64,000 nt of DNA. Source: Sulfitobacter sp. 20_GPM-1509m (GTDB taxonomy: Bacteria > Pseudomonadota > Alphaproteobacteria > Rhodobacterales > Rhodobacteraceae). This document shows positions 16,855 through 28,554 of this stretch, one piece after another. A program made the translations under genes and the position numbers. Each line of letters begins with the position of its first letter. Position 1 is the first letter of the stretch. Below the pieces are notes generated by a model, which searched no databases, had not been told where the DNA came from, and worked only from the letters and a program-made list of their open reading frames with translations. The DNA is taken from the NCBI RefSeq assembly GCF_000620505.1, contig NZ_JIBC01000005.1, forward strand, positions 310,001-374,000, written 5' to 3'.

Positions 16855-17471
16855 CGCTGAGCTGGTCCGATCTGATGCTGTACTGCGGCGCGCTGCTGAT
16901 CCTGTTCCTGACGCCGGGACCTGTCTGGCTGGCGCTGATGGCGCGCGGGCTGTCAGGCGGGTTTCGTGCCGCGTGGCCGCTGGCCCTGGGGGTGGCAATC
17001 GGTGACATCGTGTGGCCGCTGGTCGCGATCCTTGGTATTTCATGGATCCTGTCGGTGTTCGACACCTTCATGCTGGTGCTGCGCTGGGTGGCCTGCGGCG
17101 TTTTCATCGTCATGGGGGCGATGCTGATCCGCCACGCCGGTGCCGCCATCAACGCCGACAGCCGCCTGACCCGCCCCGGCATGATGGCGGGATTTCTGGC
17201 CGGTATCCTTGCCATTCTGGGCAACCCAAAGGCGGTTTTGTTCTATATGGGCGTGCTGCCCGGCTTTTTCGATCTGCGCACGGTGACGTGGATCGACGTC
17301 ACGCTGATCATCGGCGCGTCGGTTCTGATCCCGCTGCTGGGCAACCTGACGATGGCCGCATTTGTGGGACGCGTGCGCAGCTTTGTCACCACTTCAGGGG
17401 CGCTGCGGCGGATCAATATCGGGGCCGGTGTGCTGCTGATTCTCGTGGGCCTTGTACTCCCCTTTGTGTGA
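16851..17471 (+). CDS. LysE/RhtB-family amino-acid exporter
   Basis: The 206-residue protein has about six membrane segments and the LysE-family opening (LLILFLTPGPVWLALMARGLSGGFRAAWPLALGVAIGD), in which the TPGP motif is diagnostic. GILAILGNPKAVLFYMGVLP is the second conserved block. Family members export lysine, threonine, homoserine or other amino acids; the substrate is unknown here. The ATG overlaps the recF stop (ATGA), so it is co-translated with recF, an association without an obvious functional link. Confidence 0.85.
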   Translation: MTLSWSDLMLYCGALLILFLTPGPVWLALMARGLSGGFRAAWPLALGVAIGDIVWPLVAILGISWILSVFDTFMLVLRWVACGVFIVMGAMLIRHAGAAINADSRLTRPGMMAGFLAGILAILGNPKAVLFYMGVLPGFFDLRTVTWIDVTLIIGASVLIPLLGNLTMAAFVGRVRSFVTTSGALRRINIGAGVLLILVGLVLPFV

Positions 17472-17493
17472 CCCAGAAACTTGTCTCGATCGC

Positions 17494-17522
17494 GTGACAT
17501 CCCCCTGTAAAAACCCTATAAA
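17494..17522 (+). promoter_or_regulatory. candidate gyrB promoter
   Basis: GTGACA (17494-17499) and TATAAA (17517-17522) are separated by exactly 17 bases and each match five of six consensus positions. The -10 overlaps the left arm of a perfect inverted repeat CCCTATA (17514-17520) / TATAGGG (17534-17540) with an A-rich 13-base spacer. The region is strikingly AT-rich, which suits a supercoiling-sensitive gyrase promoter. Confidence 0.6.
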
Positions 17523-17543
17523 ATAACAAAAAATATAGGGTGA

Positions 17544-19967
<2,424 letters not shown>

Positions 19968-19975
19968 TCGAAACT

Positions 19976-19998
19976 GTAGGGGCCGATTTGGCCCCTAC
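19976..19998. terminator. bidirectional terminator between gyrB and mprF
   Basis: GTAGGGGCC (19976-19984) pairs perfectly with GGCCCCTAC (19990-19998) around GATTT. The right arm contains the mprF stop codon (19995-19997). Both convergent genes can use it. Confidence 0.82.
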
Positions 19999-22604
19999 TT
20001 CCCCACAATCCCGCGCGCCGAGCCTGCGATCAGGCGGGCGGCGTCGGTCAGCGGGCCGACGGGCGGCAGGGCAGAGCGGCAGCAGAAATAGCGTGGCTGC
20101 CAGACCGGGTCGAACTTGGATTTGAACCGGCGCAAACCTTCGAAACTGTAGAACCTGTCGCCGTGGCTGTAGACCAGGCTGCCGAACCGCGCCCACAGGG
20201 TTGCGCCCCGTCGCCCGGACAGGCCGGCAAAGGGCACCATGCCAAGGCTGAAGCTTTCGCGGCCCTCAGCCTTCAGTTGCAGCATCAGGTCGGTGAACAG
20301 AAACTCCATCGTGGCGGCGGGGACATCGGCGTGGTGGCGCATCATGTCGACGGCGCTGCTGCGGGTTGCTTCCATCAGATTGGCAAAGGCGCAGATCTCG
20401 CCGTTCAGACGCACCAGCGCGATGCGGGTTCGGTTCAGCCAAGCGGCATCGAACCGGCCAACCGAGAACCGCTTTTCCCGTGCGGCGTGCTGGGCCATCC
20501 AGTCGTCGGAAATGTCTTGCAGCGTGTCGATCAGCTCGGGCGCGTGCGGGGGCGAGAGCAGCTCTACGCTCAGCCCGTCGCGTTGGGCGCGGTTCCAGCT
20601 GGCGCGCAGTTTCTTGCGCTCGGGCCCTTCCAGCGTAAAGCCGGCAAGCGGCACAATCGCCTCTTCACCCATCTTGTGCAGGGTCAGACCCATGTCGATG
20701 GCCTGTTCGGTGAAAGCGGCGGATGTTTCGTAGAACACAGGCCGTGCACCGGCGGCGCGGGCGGCGTCGTGAAAGGCCCAGGACAGGTCCTCGACATCCT
20801 CACCGTCCCCGACCGGCGCGCCCATGACGATCCACGATCCACCCTTGATCCCGTAGGACAGCACCGATTGCTGCGCGGGGCCAAACATCAACATCTTGTC
20901 CCCGGTCAGCGCAATCGCATCCGATCCCTGCCCGTGCGCGTCAATGATCGCCTGCGCAGCCCTGAACGCGGTTTCATCCGGCAGCGGTGCCTTGACACGC
21001 GCAACGCGGAAACCGGAATACAGCAAGGCAGCGCTCAGGATCACGCCAGCGGTCAGCGCAGCCCGCCACGCCGCCACCGCGGGTCCGTCCCCCGCCAACT
21101 GCCACCACATCAGATCACGTGCGGCGCCATCGGTGTGGACCAGATACCACAGCAAACCCAGCGAGATCAGCGTTGACAGGGTGAACACGATCCAGCGGGC
21201 AGACAGAACGCCCTGGGTCAGCCGGGCGCGGCGGTAGAACTCGCGCCGACAGGGCCACAGGATCAGCGTCATCGCCAACAAGATCGCAGCCCGTTCCAGA
21301 TCCTGGGTCTTGAACGCGGCCACGCCGATCCCGACCACCAATGCCGCCAGAACCGACCAATAAGCCTGCCGCGAGCGGCGGAACACCGACACGGACAGCA
21401 CCGCCAGCAGGGAGCCGATGATCGACGACACCAGCGGGCCACCCTCGATCATCGTCAGCGGCAGAAATGTCTCGATCTCTTCGGCGCGCCCTGCGGGAAT
21501 GGGGATCAACCCGGCAAACATCATGAACAGGCCCGAACCCAGCACCAGCACCCCCGTGGCCATGGGAATCAGCGACCGGCCCGCCGATACCATCGGCGCA
21601 AGGCCCGGAACGGTCGGCAAACGCGCGCCTGCGGCACTCCAAACCTCGGTCAGGGAAAGCAGCAACAGCGCCAGTACAAAGGGCAGCAGGAAATAGATCA
21701 GCCGGAACAGCAACAGCGCCGTCACCGCATCGTTCACCGGAACCGAGGCCGGCAGCGCCGCGATCACCACGCTTTCGAACACGCCGATACCGCCCGGCAC
21801 GTGACTGGCCACGCCCACCATCATCGCCACCGCAAAGACCGCCAGCATGTTGGCAAAGGGCAGCGCGCCGGTGGGCAGCAACAGGTGCAGAACCAGCGCC
21901 GCCATCACCATGTCGACTCCGGTGATCAGCAGTTGGCGCAACAGGTCCCCGCCTCGTGGGGCCGACATCCTGAACTTGCCCCAGGCAATCGTCCCGCCCC
22001 GGTGCGACACCGCAGCCAGCGCGATCACGGCCACCAAAAGAGCCGCAATCGCGATCAGGCGCAGCGTCTCGGGTGCGATGTTCACAAGCACCTGCAAGGC
22101 GGCGGGATGCACCGCCACCGCGCCCAGACCGATCAGCGTCGATCCGATGCCAAAAGACATCGCCGCAAAAGTGGAAATCGCAGCAACATCATAGGCATCC
22201 AGCCCCAGCGCCGAATAGATGCGATAGCGCACGGCCCCGCCGGACACCACGCTCAGCCCGATTGTGTTGCCCAGCGCATAGCCCAGAAACCCGCCCAGCG
22301 CGATCGAACTGGCCGGGGCGGTCTTGCCGATATACCGCAGCGCCGACCAGTCGTAACCGATCAGCGCAACATAACCCGCCGCCGTCGCGGCCAGCGCACC
22401 GGCGATCAGGTGCGGTGGCGTGGCCTGCAACTGCGCCAGCACCACCCGCATGTCCAGCGGAGCCAGCAGATGATACAGTGCATAGACCCCCGCAATGAAC
22501 AGCAGACCCGTCAGGATCAACGGCCCGTGCTGGCGCAACAGCGCGCGCAGACGGTTGCCTGTGTCAGGTTCCGCTGTCGTGGGTCCATCGGCGTGCTGGG
22601 TCAT
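19995..22604 (-). CDS. mprF: bifunctional lysyl-phosphatidylglycerol synthase/flippase MprF
   Basis: The 869-residue protein has an N-terminal half of about 13-14 membrane helices with the flippase-type motif GYALGNTIGLSVVSGGAVRYRIY and VPGGIGVFESVV, then a cytoplasmic C-terminal synthase domain (about 560-850; DKMLMFGPAQQSVLSYGIKG, SWIVMGAPVGD, GLSGRRGATLWARFGSLVYS). MprF transfers an amino acid from aminoacyl-tRNA to phosphatidylglycerol and flips the lipid outward, lowering surface negative charge; the amino acid used (lysine or alanine) cannot be told. The gene stands alone on this strand, with a perfect inverted repeat 31-57 bases before its ATG. Confidence 0.9.
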   Translation of the reverse strand: MTQHADGPTTAEPDTGNRLRALLRQHGPLILTGLLFIAGVYALYHLLAPLDMRVVLAQLQATPPHLIAGALAATAAGYVALIGYDWSALRYIGKTAPASSIALGGFLGYALGNTIGLSVVSGGAVRYRIYSALGLDAYDVAAISTFAAMSFGIGSTLIGLGAVAVHPAALQVLVNIAPETLRLIAIAALLVAVIALAAVSHRGGTIAWGKFRMSAPRGGDLLRQLLITGVDMVMAALVLHLLLPTGALPFANMLAVFAVAMMVGVASHVPGGIGVFESVVIAALPASVPVNDAVTALLLFRLIYFLLPFVLALLLLSLTEVWSAAGARLPTVPGLAPMVSAGRSLIPMATGVLVLGSGLFMMFAGLIPIPAGRAEEIETFLPLTMIEGGPLVSSIIGSLLAVLSVSVFRRSRQAYWSVLAALVVGIGVAAFKTQDLERAAILLAMTLILWPCRREFYRRARLTQGVLSARWIVFTLSTLISLGLLWYLVHTDGAARDLMWWQLAGDGPAVAAWRAALTAGVILSAALLYSGFRVARVKAPLPDETAFRAAQAIIDAHGQGSDAIALTGDKMLMFGPAQQSVLSYGIKGGSWIVMGAPVGDGEDVEDLSWAFHDAARAAGARPVFYETSAAFTEQAIDMGLTLHKMGEEAIVPLAGFTLEGPERKKLRASWNRAQRDGLSVELLSPPHAPELIDTLQDISDDWMAQHAAREKRFSVGRFDAAWLNRTRIALVRLNGEICAFANLMEATRSSAVDMMRHHADVPAATMEFLFTDLMLQLKAEGRESFSLGMVPFAGLSGRRGATLWARFGSLVYSHGDRFYSFEGLRRFKSKFDPVWQPRYFCCRSALPPVGPLTDAARLIAGSARGIVGK

Positions 22605-22634
22605 GGTCTGATCTGCTTTCCTGGTCCGGTGTCC

Positions 22635-22661
22635 ATGCTCTGTCTATAAACACCAGAGCAT
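22635..22661. promoter_or_regulatory. inverted repeat upstream of mprF
   Basis: ATGCTCTG (22635-22642) and CAGAGCAT (22654-22661) are perfect complements with an 11-base spacer that contains TATAAA on the plus strand and TATAGA on the minus strand. The position fits an operator over the mprF -10 region. The rest of the 220-base gap to the next gene shows no convincing promoter. Confidence 0.35.
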
Positions 22662-22824
22662 TGCAGTGCAGGTGTTATCTTTGTCGTCCCGTGTCAAAGA
22701 CGCATGACGCGCAGCACCCAAGGGGGAACTTTGTTAAAATTTTTCCTTTGTGGCAGCCCCGATAGTCCTTAGTCTTTGCCGCAAGGCCAGGGTTTATGGC
22801 CAAGTCCAAGCTGGGAGACTTTTA

Positions 22825-23166
22825 ATGGGCAAACGTGACGACCTGATTGCGCAATATGCGGATGATCTGAAAAACAAATGTGGCATGACGCCGGATATGG
22901 ACCTGTTGACAAAGGTGACCATTGGCTGCGGCCCCGCCATCTACAATGCCGATGCCTCTACCGTGGCCGGTTCGCAGCCGTCCGAGCTGGAAACCGTCAA
23001 GGAAAACTTCCTGATCAAAAAGCTGGGCCTGGCCGATGGCCCGCAATTGATGGAAGCGATCAACAGCGTGATCGAAACCTACGGTAAATCCGAGCGCAAC
23101 AAATACCGCGCCGTGGTCTACTACATGCTGACAAAGCACTTTGGCAAAGACAGCGTTTACGGCTGA
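22825..23166 (+). CDS. DUF2853 family protein
   Basis: The 113-residue soluble, mostly helical protein begins MGKRDDLIAQYADDLKNKCG and contains the segment KYRAVVYYMLTKHFGKDSVYG, which matches the conserved small proteins grouped as DUF2853. There is no signal peptide or membrane segment. GGGAGA lies 9 bases before the ATG at 22825, supporting this start over an upstream one at 22750. It is a single-gene unit closed by a strong terminator. No function is known for the family. Confidence 0.8.
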   Translation: MGKRDDLIAQYADDLKNKCGMTPDMDLLTKVTIGCGPAIYNADASTVAGSQPSELETVKENFLIKKLGLADGPQLMEAINSVIETYGKSERNKYRAVVYYMLTKHFGKDSVYG

Positions 23167-23190
23167 ATTCGCCTTGTCAGAGACTGTTTC

Positions 23191-23215
23191 AGGCCCGCAT
23201 CACGCGGGCCTTTTT
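23191..23215 (+). terminator. rho-independent terminator
   Basis: GGCCCGC (23192-23198) pairs perfectly with GCGGGCC (23204-23210) around ATCAC, followed by TTTTT; the outer A-T pair extends the stem. It ends the DUF2853 gene just before the convergent DUF1761 gene. Confidence 0.9.
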
Positions 23216-23219
23216 CGTG

Positions 23220-23618
23220 TCAGGCAAACAGGGTCAGCACGCAGCCGATGATTGCACAGCCAAAGGTGGCATAGCCGCCGTCAATCAACGTCAGCTTGAA
23301 CGGTCGCCCCGGATAGGCGTTGTTGATCATGATCCACGGGCTGATGAAAAACAGCCCCACGCCCAGGCCGGACACCAGACCCTTGTCCAGCGTATCAATC
23401 CCCGACAGGGCAAAGATGTGGCGCATCATGCCCGCCACCACGATCATGGCAATGGCGGACAGGATGAACGGAAGCGCCGACCCATTGCCCTGCGGCTTGC
23501 CATCCGGCCCCATCGCAATGCCGGCGGCGGCCATCCACGGTTTTGACAGCGCCATGTACCACACCGCGCCAAAGATCCACGCCGCAGCACCTGCGGCAAT
23601 CACGGAAAGAACACCCAT
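23220..23618 (-). CDS. DUF1761 family membrane protein
   Basis: The 132-residue protein has about four membrane helices and the family opening WIFGAVWYMALSKPWMAAAG, the aromatic-rich segment typical of DUF1761. The start at 23618 is set by AGGGAG seven bases upstream; an earlier ATG six codons out lacks support. The ribosome-binding site is contributed by the end of a 14-base tandem duplication. Function is unknown. Confidence 0.8.
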   Translation of the reverse strand: MGVLSVIAAGAAAWIFGAVWYMALSKPWMAAAGIAMGPDGKPQGNGSALPFILSAIAMIVVAGMMRHIFALSGIDTLDKGLVSGLGVGLFFISPWIMINNAYPGRPFKLTLIDGGYATFGCAIIGCVLTLFA

Positions 23619-23626
23619 TTCACGCT

Positions 23627-23654
23627 CCCTTAGCATCTGGCCCTTAGCATCTGG
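23627..23654. repeat. 14-bp perfect tandem duplication
   Basis: CCCTTAGCATCTGG occurs twice head to tail (23627-23640 and 23641-23654), followed by a partial CCCT. The copy nearest the DUF1761 gene supplies its Shine-Dalgarno sequence (AAGGGAG on the minus strand), so copy number could alter the 5' leader. Confidence 0.8.
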
Positions 23655-23695
23655 CCCTGCGTTTCTGCCCGAAAGTGTAGCAGAAAATCACGAAA

Positions 23696-24115
23696 TCAGG
23701 GATCAATTCCGCCAAGCGCGCAGACGATCCGCCATTCGCCTTCGGTCACAGGCTGGACCGACAGGCGCGAATTGCGCACCAGTATCATGTCATCCAGACG
23801 GCCATCGGCCTTGATCATGTCCAGCGTGACGGGCGTTTTGACAGATTTGACCGCCTTGATGTCCACACATTCCCAACGGTCGTCGTCGGTGCTGCTGTCG
23901 GGGTGCGCTTCGGCGATCACCTCGACCACGCCGACCACGGCCTTTTCCGTCTGGGAATGGTAAAAGAACCCGAGATCGCCCAGCTTCATGTCGCGCATGA
24001 AATTACGCGCCTGATAGTTGCGCACGCCATCCCATTCCTCGCCCGCGTCGCCCTTGGCCTGCTGGTCGTCCCAGCCCCAGGTGGACGGCTCTGATTTGAA
24101 CAGCCAATACGCCAT
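23696..24115 (-). CDS. EVE domain-containing protein
   Basis: The 139-residue protein opens AYWLFKSEPSTWGWDDQ and continues WDGVRNYQARNFMRDMKLGD and FFYHSQTEKAVVGVVEV, the classic EVE fold (thymocyte nuclear protein 1/YTH-PUA relatives). EVE domains bind modified bases in DNA or RNA; some serve in defence, but stand-alone ones like this are common housekeeping genes in proteobacteria. The ATG shares one base with the stop of the YciI gene (TGATG), so it is the last member of tsaD-gpsA-yciI-EVE. Confidence 0.85.
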   Translation of the reverse strand: MAYWLFKSEPSTWGWDDQQAKGDAGEEWDGVRNYQARNFMRDMKLGDLGFFYHSQTEKAVVGVVEVIAEAHPDSSTDDDRWECVDIKAVKSVKTPVTLDMIKADGRLDDMILVRNSRLSVQPVTEGEWRIVCALGGIDP

Positions 24116-24387
24116 CAGCCGATGACCTTTTTCCATTCGATCAGCTTTACGTCGGCGAACAGACCGGCCAGCGCATAGGGGTCGTTGTCCGCCCACATCT
24201 GCGCATCGGCCATGCTGTCCACCGACAGGATCACCAGCGAACCGGCCATCTCGCCGTTGCCGTCCAACAGCGGACCCGCCTGGGCAACCACACCGGTTTT
24301 TTCGATATAAGCCAAATGGTTGTCCCGATTGGCCTTGCGCACGTCCAGCGCGCCGTCCTTGTCGGTGGCAATCAAAGCGATCAACAT
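24115..24387 (-). CDS. YciI-like protein
   Basis: The 90-residue ferredoxin-like protein has the YciI pattern: an opening strand (MLIALIATDKDGALDVRKAN), NHLAYIEKTGVVAQAGPLLD, then GSLVILSVDSMADAQMWADNDPY. The conserved histidine and aspartates of the family are present. YciI proteins are small dimers with suspected hydrolase or dehydrochlorinase relatives; no reaction can be assigned. It lies one base after gpsA and overlaps the EVE gene, so it is translated within that operon. Confidence 0.85.
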   Translation of the reverse strand: MLIALIATDKDGALDVRKANRDNHLAYIEKTGVVAQAGPLLDGNGEMAGSLVILSVDSMADAQMWADNDPYALAGLFADVKLIEWKKVIG

Positions 24388-24388
24388 G

Positions 24389-25351
24389 TCATTCTTCCTT
24401 CAGTGGGCGCGACAACAGGGCCGCCATGGATGTGGGAACGTCCGCCGCACCATCCAGCAGGCGGGCAACGGTCTGTGTGATAGGCATATCAACACCGCTG
24501 GTCTGCGTCATCTGCACAATCGCGCGGGCGGTGGCGGCGCCCTCGACTGTGGTGGTCGGGTCAAAACTGTCACCCGCCCCCAGCGACAGGCCCAGCCGGT
24601 AATTGCGCGATTGTTCGGACGTACAGGTCAGCACCAGGTCGCCAAAGCCGGACAGACCGGCCAGCGTGGCGGTTTCGGCGCCCATGTGCTGCGCAAGACG
24701 GGTCATCTCTGAAAACCCCCGCGTCATCAGAGCAGCGCGCGCGCTTTGGCCCAGACCCGCCCCGATGGCGACACCGCAGGCGATGGCGATGACGTTCTTC
24801 AATGCTCCGCCCAGCTCGGCCCCTTGGGTGTCCGTGGTCCGATATAGACGCAGGTTTGGCGTTGTTAGAGCCTGTTGCAGCCGCTTTCCCGCCCCCTCGT
24901 CCGCGCATGCCAGCGTCAGCGCGGTGGGCAGGCCGCGCGCGATGTCAGCGGCAAAGCTGGGACCGGTCAGGATGGCGGCGGTGGCCTGTGGGGCCGCATC
25001 GCGGATCACGCTGACCGGGCCGCGTCCGGTCGAGACTTCGAATCCCTTGCAGCAGGCCACAAGGTTGGCGGTGCTGTCAGGCGCAATGTTGTCCGCCAGA
25101 AACCCCGCCAATTGTTGCATCGGCACCGCAAGCAGGATCACATCGGCGGACAAAGCCTGCGAAATATCGCTTGTTAGAGACAGGTTTTCGGGGAAATCCA
25201 CACCCGGCAACCGCAATCCGTTGGCGCGACTGGCCTGCATGTCTGCCACGTGATCTGCGTTGCGGGCCCACAGGGTCACATTGCCCTTTTGCGCCAGAGA
25301 GATCGCCAATGCCGTGCCAAAGGCCCCTGCCCCCAGAACCGAAACTCTCAT
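24389..25351 (-). CDS. gpsA: glycerol-3-phosphate dehydrogenase [NAD(P)+]
   Basis: The 320-residue enzyme reduces dihydroxyacetone phosphate to sn-glycerol 3-phosphate for phospholipid synthesis. The N-terminal NAD(P) motif is [19 protein letters not shown]. GpsA landmarks [39 protein letters not shown] and [20 protein letters not shown] follow in order. The ATG overlaps the tsaD stop by two bases (ATGA), so the two are coupled. The start chosen gives the usual GpsA N-terminus. Confidence 0.96.
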   Translation of the reverse strand: MRVSVLGAGAFGTALAISLAQKGNVTLWARNADHVADMQASRANGLRLPGVDFPENLSLTSDISQALSADVILLAVPMQQLAGFLADNIAPDSTANLVACCKGFEVSTGRGPVSVIRDAAPQATAAILTGPSFAADIARGLPTALTLACADEGAGKRLQQALTTPNLRLYRTTDTQGAELGGALKNVIAIACGVAIGAGLGQSARAALMTRGFSEMTRLAQHMGAETATLAGLSGFGDLVLTCTSEQSRNYRLGLSLGAGDSFDPTTTVEGAATARAIVQMTQTSGVDMPITQTVARLLDGAADVPTSMAALLSRPLKEE

Positions 25352-26418
25352 GCCTTGGCCCCTTTTTTGCCGCTTCCCAACATCGACTGGCTGGTGGTAT
25401 CCAGCGGCATTCTGGGCCGCGCCGACAGGTCCATGCCGTCGGGGTTGCGGTTTTGCATCTGTTCGATGGCGGCATAGGCGATCATCGCCGCATTGTCGGT
25501 GCACAGCGCCAGAGGCGGTGCCACAAACGGGATGTCATTGGCATCCGAAACAGTCTCTAACGCGGCGCGAATGGTCTGGTTTGCAGCCACACCGCCAGCC
25601 ACGCACAGCGCCGTCACCCTACCGCTGGCAGCCAGCGCACGGCGGCATTTCTCTTGCAGCACATCCGCCACGGCGGCCTGAAAACCAGCGGACAGGTCGG
25701 CCTGATCCTGCTCGGTCAGCCCGCCCTTTTCCGAGATCACCTTGTCACGGGTGCGCAGCGTCGCGGTTTTCAGCCCCGAGAACGACATATCGCAGCCGTC
25801 ACGGTCCAATAATGGACGCGGCAGGGCAAACCGTTGCGCGTCACCCCGCTTGGCCGCGGCTTCGATCGACGGCCCACCGGGCTGTGGCAGGCCGATCAGG
25901 CGGGCGACCTTGTCGAACGCCTCGCCGGGGGCATCGTCAATCGTGCCGCCCAGACGGCGAAATTCATCCGGCCCCGAGACCAGCAGAAACTGGCAGTGCC
26001 CGCCAGACACCAGCAACATCAGGTAAGGAAAGCCCACAGCATCTGTCAGACGCGGTGTCAGCGCGTGGCCTGCAAGGTGGTTCACCCCATAAAGCGGCAC
26101 ATCCAGCGCCGCCGCCAACCCCTTGGCCAGCATCACGCCCGACACCACACCGCCGATCAGCCCCGGCCCTGCGGTCACGGCAATTGCGTCAATATCGCAC
26201 GTGTTAGAGCCTGCTTCGGCCAAGGCCTGCCGCACCACGCCATCCAGCTTTTCCGCATGGGCGCGCGCCGCGATCTCGGGCACCACCCCGCCGAAATCCG
26301 CGTGCAGGCTGGTTTGCCCCAGCACCACCGACGACAGCACCTGCCGCCCCCGCAACACAGCTGCTGCCGTGTCGTCGCAGCTGCTTTCGATGCCCAGCAC
26401 CGTCAGATCGTTGTTCAT
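25348..26418 (-). CDS. tsaD: tRNA N6-adenosine threonylcarbamoyltransferase
   Basis: The 356-residue protein is the catalytic subunit for the t6A modification at position 37 of ANN-decoding tRNAs, with TsaB, TsaC and TsaE. It shows [16 protein letters not shown] at the start, the metal-binding [11 protein letters not shown] (HxxxH), [15 protein letters not shown] and [10 protein letters not shown]. Its partner gene tsaE is also in this window, at 37.5 kb. The start at 26418 gives the typical N-terminus; the gene is divergent from hemD with a 72-base shared control region. Confidence 0.96.
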   Translation of the reverse strand: MNNDLTVLGIESSCDDTAAAVLRGRQVLSSVVLGQTSLHADFGGVVPEIAARAHAEKLDGVVRQALAEAGSNTCDIDAIAVTAGPGLIGGVVSGVMLAKGLAAALDVPLYGVNHLAGHALTPRLTDAVGFPYLMLLVSGGHCQFLLVSGPDEFRRLGGTIDDAPGEAFDKVARLIGLPQPGGPSIEAAAKRGDAQRFALPRPLLDRDGCDMSFSGLKTATLRTRDKVISEKGGLTEQDQADLSAGFQAAVADVLQEKCRRALAASGRVTALCVAGGVAANQTIRAALETVSDANDIPFVAPPLALCTDNAAMIAYAAIEQMQNRNPDGMDLSARPRMPLDTTSQSMLGSGKKGAKA

Positions 26419-26490
26419 GATGCGTGTCCGTTGCGCATTGTTCCGCTCCGAGGTAACACCTGAACATCCTTCAAACAACCAGAGCACAGC

Positions 26491-27195
26491 ATGTCACGGC
26501 ACCGGATCACGCTTTTGATGACCCGCCCCGAGGCCGGATCACGCGCCTTTGTCGCCGCCCTGCCCGATGTGGTCACGCAAAGCTGCGATGTTCTGATGTC
26601 TCCGCTGATCGACATTCAGCCGGTGACGGCGGATGTGCCCGAATTCGAGGCCGCGATCTTTACCTCAGCCCACGGCGTCGCGCATGGCCCGCAGGCACTG
26701 GGGCGGCCGGCCTTTTGTCTGGGCCACGCCACGACCCGGGCCGCAGGTCAGGCGGGCTGGCAGGCGCGGCAGGTGGGTCAGGACGCCGAAACGCTGGTCA
26801 CCGCGCTGACCGCGCAGCACCCTGCGGGGCGCATGGTACATTTTTCGGGCACCCACACACGGGGCGATGTGGCGGACCGTTTGCAGGCTGTCGGATTGGC
26901 CGTCGGCTGCGTCGCGGTCTATGATCAGGTGCTGTTGCCGCTGTCTGACGCTGCGCAAAACAGGCTAAAAGAGACAGATCCTGTCATTGTGCCTCTTTTT
27001 TCTCCACGCAGCGCGCTACATTTCAGTGAGGGGGCGCAATTCACGGCTCCGTTGTATCTGGGTGCAATCAGCGCCGCTGCCGCCGCAAACTGTGCCCATG
27101 TTGAACATGTGGCCCTGCAAATAGCAGGGAACCCTGACAGGGGTGCAATGATTGAGGTAGTGCGAAAACTGCTGACGCGGGCGCTATCGGCTTGA
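26491..27195 (+). CDS. hemD: uroporphyrinogen-III synthase
   Basis: The 234-residue protein opens [19 protein letters not shown] and has the poorly conserved two-lobed pattern of HemD, including [35 protein letters not shown] and [11 protein letters not shown]. HemD closes hydroxymethylbilane with inversion of ring D on the haem pathway. Sequence conservation in this family is low, so the call leans also on context: it is followed by a mitofilin-like gene and hemY, the usual alphaproteobacterial hemD-mitofilin-hemY arrangement. Confidence 0.82.
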   Translation: MSRHRITLLMTRPEAGSRAFVAALPDVVTQSCDVLMSPLIDIQPVTADVPEFEAAIFTSAHGVAHGPQALGRPAFCLGHATTRAAGQAGWQARQVGQDAETLVTALTAQHPAGRMVHFSGTHTRGDVADRLQAVGLAVGCVAVYDQVLLPLSDAAQNRLKETDPVIVPLFSPRSALHFSEGAQFTAPLYLGAISAAAAANCAHVEHVALQIAGNPDRGAMIEVVRKLLTRALSA

Positions 27196-27266
27196 AGCGT
27201 CGCAAGGCTGGCGGCTAAGTTTAGACGGGCGTGCCTTTGTGCGTTCGAGAATCGGAAGGTAATATC

Positions 27267-28544
27267 GTGGCGAAATCCAAGTCTCCTAAACCCGGCGGTC
27301 CAACGGAAGAGGAAGCTAAAAACGCTGTCGATGGGACGCCTGAGGATCAGAGCGCGGAACCAGTCACAGAGCCAACAGACCCATCGGCGGATGAAGTCGT
27401 CCTGCCCGAGCCCGCAACAAAATCCGATGCCCCGATTGCCGACACGCCGCAGCCCGACGTGACCGAGGATAAGCCCGAGGATCCCGCCATCGTCGACAGC
27501 AGCGCGACAGAAACGCCCTTGGCCGATGCGGACACGCCCCAAGAAGAACCGGCAGAGCAAGATCCCGCAGCCCCCGAAAGCGACAGGTTCGTCCCGGCTG
27601 TGCAGCCCCGACAAAACGGAAACCCCTTCTGGCCACTGGTTCTGGGTGGCGTCGTCGCCGCCTGCCTTGGCTTTGTCGCGGGCAAATCGCAGATCATCGA
27701 CCCGATCCTGCCGCAAAGCTGGCGCAGCGCCGGGGAAAGCGCGGAAACCACGGCCAGCCTTGAAGCAATGGACCAGACCGTCAGCCAGTTGCGCGGCGAC
27801 ATTGATACGCTGCGCGGGCAAATCCCCGAAGCGCCTGCGGACAACAGTGACACGCTGAGCACGCTCAACGCCTCGGTCGAAGAACTGGTGGCGCGGATCG
27901 ACGCGTTGGAACAGCGGCCCCAGGCGACGCCCGATGCGGCCGGTTCTGCGGATGTGAGCGCGCTGACCGATCAGATGGCCGCCCAGCAGGAACAGATCGA
28001 CAAGTTGCTGAAAGATGCACAGCTGATGCAGGAAACCGCCACGACAGCGGCGGGCAATACGCTGGCCCGCGCTGCGGCCACGCGCGTTCTGGCGGCCGTG
28101 GACAGCGGCGCGCCCTTTGCAACGGCGCTGGCCGATGTGGGTGCGAACAGCGACATTGAAATTCCCGACGCCCTGCAAAGGGTTGCGGATGACGGCGTCA
28201 CGCCCCTGTCCGACCTGCAACAGGCCCTGCCCGATGCCGCCCGTGCGGCGCTGGCTGCGGCGCGGACCAACGCAACGGACGCCGACGGCGGCTTTGGCGG
28301 TTTCCTGAAACGTCAGTTGGGTGCGCGGTCCGTGCAACCACGCGAGGGCAATGACCCCGACGCGATCCTGTCGCGCGTCGAGGCAGCAACACGTCAGGGC
28401 CGTCTTGCCGATGCGCTGGCCGAAGCCGACGCTTTGCCCGAACCGGCCAAGGCCGAACTGCAATCCTGGATGGACGCCGCACAGGCGCGTCTTGAGGCAA
28501 TGAATGCCGCCGAAGCGCTGATCCAGCGTTTGGCCGCGAACTGA
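27267..28544 (+). CDS. mitofilin-like inner-membrane protein (COG4223 type)
   Basis: The 425-residue protein has an acidic, Pro/Glu-rich N-terminus (about 1-115), one membrane helix (about 118-136, WPLVLGGVVAACLGFVAG), a helical and probably coiled-coil region (about 160-260) and a C-terminal domain rich in Ala and Leu. This is the layout of alphaproteobacterial mitofilin/Mic60 relatives that sit in hem operons and shape inner membranes. The start is a GTG at 27267 with GGAAGG upstream; an ATG-like alternative 36 bases earlier lies outside a good site. The gap to hemY is 10 bases. Assignment rests on architecture and context. Confidence 0.65.
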   Translation: MAKSKSPKPGGPTEEEAKNAVDGTPEDQSAEPVTEPTDPSADEVVLPEPATKSDAPIADTPQPDVTEDKPEDPAIVDSSATETPLADADTPQEEPAEQDPAAPESDRFVPAVQPRQNGNPFWPLVLGGVVAACLGFVAGKSQIIDPILPQSWRSAGESAETTASLEAMDQTVSQLRGDIDTLRGQIPEAPADNSDTLSTLNASVEELVARIDALEQRPQATPDAAGSADVSALTDQMAAQQEQIDKLLKDAQLMQETATTAAGNTLARAAATRVLAAVDSGAPFATALADVGANSDIEIPDALQRVADDGVTPLSDLQQALPDAARAALAAARTNATDADGGFGGFLKRQLGARSVQPREGNDPDAILSRVEAATRQGRLADALAEADALPEPAKAELQSWMDAAQARLEAMNAAEALIQRLAAN

Positions 28545-28554
28545 GGGGACCCGC

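Noticed and set aside
23696-24115. EVE protein as part of a defence island
   Set aside because: Neighbours are tsaD, gpsA and yciI, with no restriction, toxin or nuclease partner; housekeeping context is more likely.
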